Shown piece after piece: positions 54,851 to 64,000 of a DNA stretch of 64,000 bases (within the stretch, counting starts at the first letter, position 1; the number at the start of each line of letters is the position of its first letter). Source of the DNA: Tenacibaculum sp. MAR_2009_124 (lineage in GTDB: Bacteria > Bacteroidota > Bacteroidia > Flavobacteriales > Flavobacteriaceae); assembly GCF_900105455.1 (NCBI RefSeq), contig NZ_FNSF01000007.1, positions 124,001-188,000 on the forward strand, read 5' to 3'. Below the pieces are notes generated by a model, which saw only the letters and a program-made list of their open reading frames with translations, did no database searches and had not been told where the DNA came from. A program made the position numbers and the translations under genes.

Positions 54851-57800
54851 ATGCTTCATATGTTAATTACACAAAGAAATATAGTATGTAAAATACTAAC
54901 AAAAGTTTTATTCTTGTTGTTACTTTTTAATATTGATAACGTTTATTCAAAGGTCGAACAAGAAGATAGTTACTTGAGTTTTTTTAAGTCAGGGACCGAT
55001 TTAATTATCGTGGATAAAGAGTTAATGCATATTAAAAACTATGTAAAGTCTGCTTTTCCTGATGAAGAAGAAATATCATTAGAACAATTGTTTAAACAAG
55101 ATTTAGATATTAAAAATATCCAACTGTTTTCGCATGGTAAGTCAGGTGAACTTTATCTAAATAGAGAATGGAAGAGTTCGGGTTATATAGCGAAACTCAT
55201 AAAAAAAATGAACTTAGAGTCGTTACAAGGGGTTCGAATTTATGGCTGTAATTTTGGTGAAAATTTAAAAGGAAATTCAGCTGTTAACTTCTTAAGTAAT
55301 GAATTAAATGTTTTAGTTTCGGCTTCAAGCAATATAACAGGGGCATTAGGAGATTGGGTTTTAGAAGTAGGAGATTATTACGAGTTAAAAAATTATCCGA
55401 AAAATACAGCGATAAATTTGCAGTTGCAATTACAAGATAGTGATAATGATGGTGTAGCAGATGTTTTTGATGATGATGATGATAATGATGGTATTTATGA
55501 TTGTGTAGAACGACAAATTAGTAACAGTAATCTTGAAAGTCTATTTAAGTTTAATGGAAGCGCTGTAAGAAATTCTGATACCGAATTTATTTTAACACCT
55601 GATGAATTCAATCAAGCAGGAAGTGCAATGTCTTTTGAAAAAATTGATTTCAGTAATGATTTCAATGTTCAGTTCAAAGCTTACATGGGAGACAAAGACG
55701 CTACAGGAGCAGATGGCGTCGCAATAATTTTTCATAATGACCCTAATGGTGTTGATGCCTTTGGTACTCGAGGGGAGGGATTGGCGCTGCAGGTATTGAG
55801 TTTGGAATAGTTTTGGAAATTGATACCTATCCTAATGGAGCTAGAGTGGGGGATATTGCCGATGATCATGCCAGTATTTGGCCTAGTAATGATCAAACAA
55901 GAATGTTGAGTGGAGCTTTTTCATTAGGGAATATTGAAGACGCTTTATATCATGATGTAAGTATTATTTGGTCATCACAAACCAATACAATTTTTTATGA
56001 AATTGATGGTGTGGAAGTTGGAAGATATCAAGGAGATTTGGTAAATGAAATTTTTGGAGGGCAAAATTTAGTGTTTTTTGGTTATACATCATCAACAGGA
56101 GGTAATACAAATCTACAAAAGGTGCTGTTTGAACAGCCTCTTTGTGATAATTTACCTTTTGTGGTAGATACTGATTCGGATGGTATTCCAGACCATCTTG
56201 ATAGTGATTCTGATAATGATGGATGTCCTGATTCTATTGAATCTGGAGGTGTTGATAATAATAATGATGGTGTTATTGACGGAGTAGGAGTAAATCCCTC
56301 TGGTGAAGTATCGTTCCATGAGGGAGGATATGATGGAGCATCAGGTAAGGAAATTAATCCTTCAAAAATGGAAATAACCAAGCAACCTAATAATAAAGAG
56401 GTTTGTGAAGAAGTTACTAATGTTACTTTTGAGGTAAATGCTCTTATTTCAAGGACTACTGAATATCAAGGGCTAGCGCCTAATACAACTCCCGATTATT
56501 CAAAAGGAACTCAAGATGCATCTGGTTTTAGCTATCAATGGCAGTTAAAAAGTAGTAATGCTTCTGATTGGGTGAACCTCAATAATGATGCTGTTTACAC
56601 TGGTGTTAAATCTAATAGTCTTAAGCTAAAAAATGTCACTATTGATCTAAATAATAGTCTATATAGAGTTGTAATAACCAATTCAAATCACAGTTGTCCA
56701 GAAATAAGTAATGAAGCTTCGTTAAAGGTAAACCTTTTGCCTATTGGAGAAGATGCCTTGGATGAAATTTGTAGCGGTGATCGTTTATCAAAGAACTTAA
56801 TTCCAATGGTTGACCAAGTAGGCGTAAGCTTTACGTGGATAGCTAATGACAATCCAAACACTACTGGCGAAATGTTGTCAGAAACAAATACGAATAGTAT
56901 TAATGATATTATAGTCAATAAAAGTGGAGCTGCCCATATCGTAACCTATAGAATTACTCCAATAAGTGCTTCTGGATGTGTCGGAGATCCATTTAGATAT
57001 AGAGTTCGTGTTAATCATGAGCCAGAGGGGAGTGATTCGTCTATTTCAATATGTAGTGGAGAAGTATTAAATTATAATCTTTTGGATCAAGTTAATGCTA
57101 CTGGGTCGAACTTTTTTTGGACGGTTGAAGATAATGTAAATATAGAAGGAGAAACTATAGGGGTTGGTGCAGGAACTATAATAGAGGATAGGTTAAGAAA
57201 TATTAGTTTGCTCGATCAAGAAGTCGTTTATGCTATTACTCCAAGAGGTAGCTCAGGTTGTATAGGTACTCCTTTCAATTATACAGTGAATGTAAAAGCT
57301 GAACCCATTGGAGTTGATACAAGTGAAATTATTTGCAGTGGCGATCGTTTATCAAAAGATTTAACAGAAGATGTCGGTTTAACGGGAGTAAGTTTTACAT
57401 GGCAAGCAACCGAAAATCCTAATGTTTCGGGAGAAACTATTAGTGCTATGAATAGCAATGAAATTTCAGACACTTTAGTAAATAAAAGCGGTATGGTTCA
57501 AGAGGTTGTTTATACGATAACAACAAGCAGTGGATCGGGATGTTTAGGAGAGTCTTATCGTTATGTGGTTACCGTGAATCCAGAACCTTTAGGAATAGAA
57601 ACCACAGATGTTATTTGTAGTGGTAATCGTTTAACGAAAGATTTAAGTGCGACTGTGGATCTAGCAGGAACAAGTTTTACCTGGGAGGCAGCGGAAAATA
57701 GTAACGTCACAGGAGCTACTGTGATACCAACAAGTAGTAGTGATATATCTGACATTTTGGTAAATAAAAGTGGTGCGGTACAAGAGATTGTTTATACAAT

Positions 57801-60800
57801 AACACCGCGCAGTAATTCTGGATGTTTAGGAGCGTCTTATCGCTATACGGTAACTGTTAATCCTGAGCCTGTTGGAGTAGAAAGTAGTGATGTTATTTGT
57901 AGTGGTGATCGTTTATCCAAAGACTTAACAAGAGATGTTGATATGGCTGGAATAAACTTTACTTGGGAAGCGGCAGAAAATAGTAATGTAAAGGGAGCAA
58001 CGGTAAGTGCAACAAGTGCCACTGAAATTTCAGACACTTTAGTCAATAAAAGTGGTACTGTCCAAGAGGTGGTGTATACGATTACTCCTCGCAGTGCTTT
58101 AGGCTGTTTGGGTGCCTCGTATCGTTATGTAGTTGCGGTAAATCCTGAACCTGTAGGAGAGGAAACCACGGATGTTATTTGTAGTGGCGATCGTTTATCG
58201 AAAGATTTAAGTGGTACCGTTGATTTAGTAGGAGTGAGTTTTACTTGGGAAGCGGCAGGAAATAGTAATGTAACAGGAGAAACTACATCAGCAATGAGCA
58301 CAAGCGAAATTACGGATACGCTAGTTAATAAAAGTAGTACTGTTCAAGAAGTGGTGTATACGATTACTCCTCGCAGTACTCTAGGCTGTTTGGGTGCCTC
58401 GTATCGCTATGTGGTTACCGTAAATCCCGAGCCTGTAGGTGTGGAAACCACGGATGTTATTTGTAGTAGTGATCGTTTATCAAAAGATTTAAATGAAACG
58501 GTTGATTTAACAGGAGTGAGCTTTACTTGGCAAGCATCAGAAAATAGTAATGTTGAGGGAGAAACTGTTATTGGAACAAGTACGAGTGAAATCACGGATA
58601 CGCTCGTCAATAAAAGTGGTACTGTCCAAGAGGTGGTATATACGATTACTCCTCGCAGTGCCTCAGGATGTTTAGGGACATCGTATCGCTATGTAGTTAC
58701 AGTAAATCCAGAACCCGTTGGAGTAGAAACCACGGATGTTGTCTGTAGTGGAACTCGTTTATCGAAAGATTTAAATGAAACGATTGATTTAACAGGAGTA
58801 AGTTTTGTTTGGGAAGCAGCAGAAAATAGTAACGTCACAGGAGAAACAGTTACTGCAATAAGTACCACTGAAATTACCGATATATTAGTCAATAAAAGTA
58901 GTACGGTTCAAGAGGTGGTGTATACGATTACTCCTCGCAGTACTTTGGGTTGTTTGGGTGCCTCGTATCGTTATGTGGTTACCGTGAACCCCGAACCTGT
59001 TGGAGTAGAAACTGCTGATGTTCTCTGTAGTGGTGATCGTTTATCAAAAGACTTGAATATAACTATTGATTTAGCTGGAGTAGGTTTTGTTTGGGAAGCA
59101 GCAGAAGATATGAATGTGACAGGAGAAACGATTACTGCAACAAGTGCCACTGAAATCACCGATACACTAGTCAACAAAAGTAGTACTGTTCAGGAGGTGG
59201 TATATACAATTACTCCTCGCAGTGCTTTAGGGTGTTTGGGAGAGTCCTATCGTTACATCGTTACCGTGAATCCCGAACCTGTAGCAATAGAAACCGCGGA
59301 TGTTATTTGTAGTGGCGACCGTTTATCGAAAGATTTAACAACAACTATTGATCTGGTAGAAGCGAGTTTTACTTGGCAAGCGTCAGAAAATACTAATGTT
59401 GAGGGAGAAACTGTTATTGGAACAAGTACGAGTGAAATCACGGATACGCTCGTCAATAAAAGTGGTACTGTCCAAGAGGTGGTATATACGATTACTCCTC
59501 GCAGTGCCTCAGGATGTTTAGGGACATCGTATCGCTATGTAGTTACAGTAAATCCAGAACCCGTTGGAGTAGAAACCACGGATGTTGTCTGTAGTGGAAC
59601 TCGTTTATCGAAAGATTTAAATGAAACGATTGATTTAACAGGAGTAAGTTTTGTTTGGGAAGCAGCAGAAAATAGTAACGTCACAGGAGAAACAGTTACT
59701 GCAATAAGTACCACTGAAATTACCGATATATTAGTCAATAAAAGTAGTACTGTTCAAGAGGTGGTGTATACGATTACTCCTCGCAGTACTTTGGGTTGTT
59801 TGGGTGCCTCGTATCGTTATGTGGTTACCGTGAACCCCGAACCTGTTGGAGTAGAAACTGCTGATGTTATCTGTAGTGGCGATCGTTTATCGAGAGATTT
59901 AAATGCAACGATTGATTTGACAGGAGTAGGCTTTACTTGGGAAGCAGCAGAAAATATGAATGTGACAGGAGAAACGATTACTGCAACAAGTGCCACTGAA
60001 ATCACCGATACACTAGTTAATAAAAGTAGTACTGTTCAGGAGGTGGTGTATACAATTACTCCTCGCAGTGTTTTAGGGTGTTTGGGAGAGTCCTATCGTT
60101 ACATCGTTACCGTGAATCCCGAACCTGTAGCAGTAGAAATCACGGATGTTATTTGTAGTGGCGACCGTTTATCGAAAGATTTAACAACAACTATTGATCT
60201 GGTAGGAGCGAGTTTTACTTGGCAAGCATCAGAAAATACGAATGTTGAGGGAGAAACAATTATTGGAACAAGTACGAGTGAAATTACCGATACGCTCGTC
60301 AATAAAAGTGGTACTGTCCAAGAGATAGTATATACGATTACTCCGCGTAGTGCTGTAGGGTGTTTGGGAGCCTCCTATCGTTATGTGGTTACGGTAAACC
60401 CTGAACCCGTTGGAGTAGAAACCACGGATGTTATCTGTAGTGGAACTCGTTTATCGAAAGATTTAAATGGTACCGTTGATTTAGCAGGAGCTAGTTTTAC
60501 TTGGCAAGCAGCAGAGAATAGTAGCGTCACAGGAGAAACGGTCACAGCAACAAGTGCTACTGAAATTACGGATACGTTAATCAATAAGAGTGGTACTGTT
60601 CAAGAGCTGGTATATACGATTACTCCTCGCAGTGCTTTAGGCTGCTTGGGAGCCTCGTATCGTTATGTAGTTACGGTAAATCCTGAACCTGTAGGAGACG
60701 AAACCACGGATGTTATTTGTAGTGGCGCCCGTTTATCAAAAGACTTGAATTCAACTATTGATTTATCAGATGTAAGTTTTACTTGGGAAGCAGCAGAAAA

Positions 60801-62106
60801 TAGTAATGTTGAAGGAGAAACCATTATTGGAACAAGTACGAGTGAAATTACGGATATGCTAGTCAATATAAGTAGTACTGTACAAGAGGTCGTGTATACG
60901 ATTACTCTTCGTAGTGCTTTAGGCTGTTTAGGAGACTCGTATCGCTATGTGGTTACTGTGAACCCTGAACCTGTAGGAGTAGAAACTACGGGTATTATCT
61001 GTAGTGGTGATCGTTTATCGAAAGATTTAACGTTGACAGTTGATTTGGTAGGAGTAAGTTTTACCTGGGAAGCACACGATAATAATAATGTAACAGGAGA
61101 AACAATTATACCAACAAGTACTAATGAAATTACCGATACATTAATTAATAAAAGCGGGGTTGTTCAAGAGGTGGTGTATACGATTACTCCTCGCAGTGCC
61201 CTAGGTTGTTTAGGTGAATCATACCGACATGTAGTTACCGTGAACCCTGAGCCTATAGGTGTTGATAGCCGAGATGTAATATGTAGTGGAGACCTTTTAT
61301 CAAAAGACTTAAATTCAACTGTTGATTTAACAGAAGTAAGTTTTACCTGGAGGGCAGACGATAATACCAATGTAGAAGGAGTAACTATAGAGCAAACTAC
61401 AACTGAATTGATAACAGATACTTTGATTAATAGAAGTAATGTTGAACAGGAAGTAGTATATCATATAGCACCTAGGAGTGCAGATGGATGTATAGGGGCT
61501 TCTTATACCTATACCGTGCAGGTGTCTCCTGAAAGTTATGTGACAGAAATTTTAAATATCACCATACCCAATGGAGAGAGTGTAAATTATGATGTGTTTT
61601 CAGATGTATTAGAAGGAAATACTGAGTTTAGTTGGATTGCTGATAATAACGATTTGGTTGAAGGGGAAAGCACTACTTTAATCGAAGGAAATGTGATTAC
61701 AGATACACTCACTAATACAACTACAAATGATCAAGTTGTCCGCTATACTATTTATCCAAAGAGCAATGCAGGTTGTGAAGGAACACCATACATTTTATTA
61801 GTAACCGTAGCTACAAATTGTTTTACGATATACAATGAATTTAGCCCAGATCAAGACGGTCAAAACGACACATTTATCATTACCTGTATCGAAAATTATC
61901 CAAACAACACTTTAGAAGTTTTTAATCGTTGGGGAAATACCGTTTATAAAAAACAAGGCTACAAGAATGAGTGGGATGGAAATTCAGAAGGAAGGTCAAC
62001 AATAGCAGCTGAATCAGGATTGCCTGCAGGAACGTATTACTATGTAATAGATTTAGGAAATGGAGAGGATGCAAAAGTAGGTTGGCTTTATATAAATAGA
62101 AAATAA
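54851..62106 (+). pseudogene. Giant surface protein 3 (frameshifted): DUF4347-like, L-type lectin-like tip, PKD repeats, type B T9SS C-terminus
   Basis: Two frames, 54851-55810 (319 residues) and 55813-62106 (2,097 residues), are halves of one gene. Restoring one G in ggattggcgctgc at 55781-55786 joins them into EGLGAAGIEFG and a 2,418-residue protein. Domains are: signal peptide, DUF4347-like (about 38-185; SHG with H95, YGCNFGEN with C133), TSP3-like DSDNDGVADVFDDDDDNDG, an L-type-lectin-like domain broken by the shift (GADGVAIIFHNDPNG, LEIDTYPNG, FFGYTSSTGG), a TSP3-like stretch, an Ig-like domain, 17 repeats and the gliding C-terminal domain. The remaining frame is intact, so the lesion is recent, phase-variable or a sequence error. 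Confidence 0.85.
56767..61560 (+). repeat. Repeat array 3: 17 x 282 bp
   Basis: The first I-C-S-G codon is at 56767 and the seventeenth at 61279: 4,512 bp, exactly 16 x 282. The first two units are divergent. A block of over 400 bp starting near 58553 recurs almost unchanged near 59399, 846 bp (3 units) later, which marks an internal duplication or conversion. Confidence 0.95.
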
Positions 62107-62130
62107 GTCTCTTTAATAAACACGAATTAA

Positions 62131-64000
62131 ATGTTTTATATGATAATTGAAAAAAGAATTACCGGACAAAAAATACAAAGTATTGTTTTGTTCTTGTTGC
62201 TGTTTTTAAGCGTTAATAATGTTTATTCAAAAGTAGAAAAGCAATATAATCATTTGAATTTTTATACATCAGGAACGGACTTGATCATAGTAGCTAAGGG
62301 GTTAGTGAATATAAATAACTATGTTGAGTCCGATATTCCTGATAAACAAAAGATATCGTACCATCAGTTACTTCAGAATACTAGCGGAATTAAAACAATA
62401 CAATTGTTTACTCATGGTAAATCAGGAGAACTGTATGTGAACAATAAATGGGTAACGTCTAGTTGGTTGATAGATTTTGTAAGAAGCATACCATTTGATT
62501 CTCTGAATCATTTAAATATTTTAGGTTGTAATTTTGGTAAAGGAAATAAAGGTATTACTGCGGTTCATTTATTAAAAGAAAAGTTAAATATTTCTGTTTC
62601 AGCTTCAAGTAATATAACAGGGGCATTAGGAGATTGGGTTTTAGAAGTAGGAGATTATTACGAGTTAAAAAATTATCCGAAAAATACAGCGATAAATTTA
62701 CAAGATACAGATAACGATGGGATTTTGGATGAGGATGATTTAGATGATGATAACGATGGGATTCTTGATACTGTTGAAGGTACATTATGTAATTTTGAAA
62801 ATGGATCTAGATCACTTGGTCATAATGTTAGAGAAGGTGCTGAGCCTTATGGAAACGGTTGTCAGAGTGGAAATGGTAGAACTAATCAATGGGATACAGG
62901 TTTTTATTCAGAAAATGATAGAAATGAGGTGTTTTCGGCTTTTTGGGAGATAAATGTATCGCCGGGAACTCCATTTACGATAACAGCAAGGGTTGAATCT
63001 GCAAGCCCATCATTGGCAAACAATGGTATTTCAAGAGGAACTTTTCAAATAGTTAATGATCCTGCGAGTAATTTATTTGTAAACAATACTGGAAATAATT
63101 TTGGAGGGGCTACAGGTACTGAAACGTTTATTCCAACGGTTAATACCTTAACTCTCAGGTTCGATTTTACCATGCAAAGGACTAATTTTGATTGCGGTGC
63201 TCGAGACTTACCTGAAATTCGATGTAGTTTTAATTTTGAAAGACAACTAGTGCCAGGAACCTGTCCTGAATATGATTTTGATCAGGATGGGATTCCTAAT
63301 CACTTAGATTTAGATAGCGATAATGATGGGTGTAATGATGTTGTTGAATCAGGGGGAGTCGATGTAAATATGGATGGTGTTTTAGATGGTGTTAGGTTTG
63401 ATAATAAAGGACGTGTAATTGGCGGTACTGGTGGGTATGATGGAGCCTCAGGAGATGAAAAAAAGGCAACATTAATCCGTATAAAGGAACAACCTAAAAA
63501 TGCTACGGTTTGTGAAGAACAAAACACAAGTTTTAACCTAGAGACGGCTTTGTTGCATACAACTACATATAGAGGGACAGCACCCAATACTTTTCCTGAT
63601 TATTCAGCCAGTAATGAGATAACGACAGGATTTAGTTATCAATGGCAAGTTCAGGAGTCAGGGAGCGGTGATTGGCTCGATCTTTCAAATAATGCCGTTT
63701 ATTCAGGAGTAACCTCAAAAAAACTAAGTTTATCTAGTACCAGTTTGGAACTTAATAACAACAAATACCGAGCAAAAATTCGTAATGTTGATTTTTATTG
63801 TGAAGAGATTAGTTCGGAAGCTAGATTATTGGTGCGTCGAAACCCAAAGGGAATGGAAACTAATGAAATTATCTGTAGTGGCGATCGTTTGTCAAAAAAT
63901 TTGAATACTACTGTTGATTTATCGGGAGTTAGTTTTTCATGGCAAGGGAATGATAATGTTAATGTTACAGGGGAAACTTTAGAGACTACCAATACAAATA
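62131..64000 (+). CDS. Giant surface protein 4 (partial): DUF4347-like, unassigned tip, Ig-like domain, first PKD repeat
   Basis: The ATG at 62131 opens a frame that runs off the window, giving 623 residues with no stop. A signal peptide (about 10-33, ending VYSK) is followed by a DUF4347-like domain (about 38-185; THG with H95, LGCNFGKG with C133). A TSP3-like stretch (DTDNDGILDEDDLDDDNDG) follows, then an unassigned tip domain (about 210-370) with several Cys. A second TSP3-like stretch (DFDQDGIPNHLDLDSDNDG), an Ig-like domain (about 450-570) and the first repeat starting at 63871 complete the visible part. The layout is that of giant proteins 2 and 3, so more repeats and a gliding C-terminal domain should lie beyond the window. 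It begins 24 nt after gene 3. Confidence 0.88.
   Translation, partial: MFYMIIEKRITGQKIQSIVLFLLLFLSVNNVYSKVEKQYNHLNFYTSGTDLIIVAKGLVNINNYVESDIPDKQKISYHQLLQNTSGIKTIQLFTHGKSGELYVNNKWVTSSWLIDFVRSIPFDSLNHLNILGCNFGKGNKGITAVHLLKEKLNISVSASSNITGALGDWVLEVGDYYELKNYPKNTAINLQDTDNDGILDEDDLDDDNDGILDTVEGTLCNFENGSRSLGHNVREGAEPYGNGCQSGNGRTNQWDTGFYSENDRNEVFSAFWEINVSPGTPFTITARVESASPSLANNGISRGTFQIVNDPASNLFVNNTGNNFGGATGTETFIPTVNTLTLRFDFTMQRTNFDCGARDLPEIRCSFNFERQLVPGTCPEYDFDQDGIPNHLDLDSDNDGCNDVVESGGVDVNMDGVLDGVRFDNKGRVIGGTGGYDGASGDEKKATLIRIKEQPKNATVCEEQNTSFNLETALLHTTTYRGTAPNTFPDYSASNEITTGFSYQWQVQESGSGDWLDLSNNAVYSGVTSKKLSLSSTSLELNNNKYRAKIRNVDFYCEEISSEARLLVRRNPKGMETNEIICSGDRLSKNLNTTVDLSGVSFSWQGNDNVNVTGETLETTNTN

Noticed and set aside
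55781..55813. Programmed ribosomal frameshift in giant gene 3
   Set aside because: No slippery heptamer or downstream pseudoknot is evident, and the equivalent genes 1, 2 and 4 need no shift.
38073..61370. Open frames of about 67 residues on the minus strand within nearly every 282-bp repeat
   Set aside because: They recur with the repeat period and are the antisense reading of a conserved coding unit, so they reflect codon composition and not genes.

Overview
The window looks like a chromosomal segment of a marine member of the Flavobacteriaceae (Bacteroidota), possibly Tenacibaculum or a near relative. The base composition is AT-rich, and ribosome binding sites are AT-rich with no clear Shine-Dalgarno sequence. 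Several promoters match the Bacteroidota form TTG-N18/19-TAnnTTTG. There are type IX secretion (T9SS) sorting domains of both A and B type, PorP/SprF, TonB/SusC-style receptors and a flavobacterial coaX-lptC-CNNM-ppiD gene order. The genus is inferred from gene content, not measured.

Region 1 (1-10.6 kb) is amino-acid biosynthesis. A leftward GNAT-argG pair sits behind a roughly 320-nt structured 5' leader. It diverges from a complete ilvE-ilvD-ilvB-ilvN-ilvC-ilvA operon. Two consecutive Ile/Val-rich leader peptides precede ilvE, each followed by its own terminator and a candidate antiterminator, so this looks like a duplicated translation-coupled attenuator.

Region 2 (10.6-25.5 kb) is housekeeping: a cyclase-fold/SRPBCC protein, two tRNA-Phe genes, coaX, an outer-membrane protein, a TPR protein, lptC, a CNNM/CBS transporter-like protein, a PpiD-like chaperone, a secreted T9SS lipase-like hydrolase, lpdA, a haem-binding protein and a glycosyltransferase.

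Region 3 (25.5-33.9 kb) looks like metal homeostasis. A MerC-like gene converges on an operon encoding a His/Cys membrane protein, a TonB receptor, two DUF4625-like lipoproteins and a three-gene ABC transporter. Both promoters carry a GCAAC-type palindrome overlapping the -7 box, which suggests one shared Fur-family repressor; zinc is plausible but unproven.

Region 4 (33.9-36.1 kb) is a nest of dead insertion sequences. An IS1595-family element, with both inverted repeats and an 8-bp target duplication, sits inside a decayed IS4-family (DUF4372-type) transposase gene. The transposase genes of both are broken.

Region 5 (36.1-64 kb) is the most unusual part: four paralogous giant surface proteins around a PorP/SprF gene and an OmpA-family gene. 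Each giant has a secretion signal, a DUF4347-like domain with a conserved His...Cys pair, and a different tip domain (discoidin-like, carbohydrate-binding-like, L-type-lectin-like or unassigned). Then come 19, 14 or 17 tandem 94-residue PKD/Ig-like repeats with an exact 282-bp period and no length change, and a gliding-motility-type (type B) T9SS C-terminal domain. The fourth gene runs off the window. The third is split by a single-base frameshift. Three copies of a 74-75-nt element with compensatory stem changes lie between the first giant gene and porP. The locus resembles a SprB/SprF-type adhesin system with exchangeable tips and a repeat stalk homogenised by recombination.
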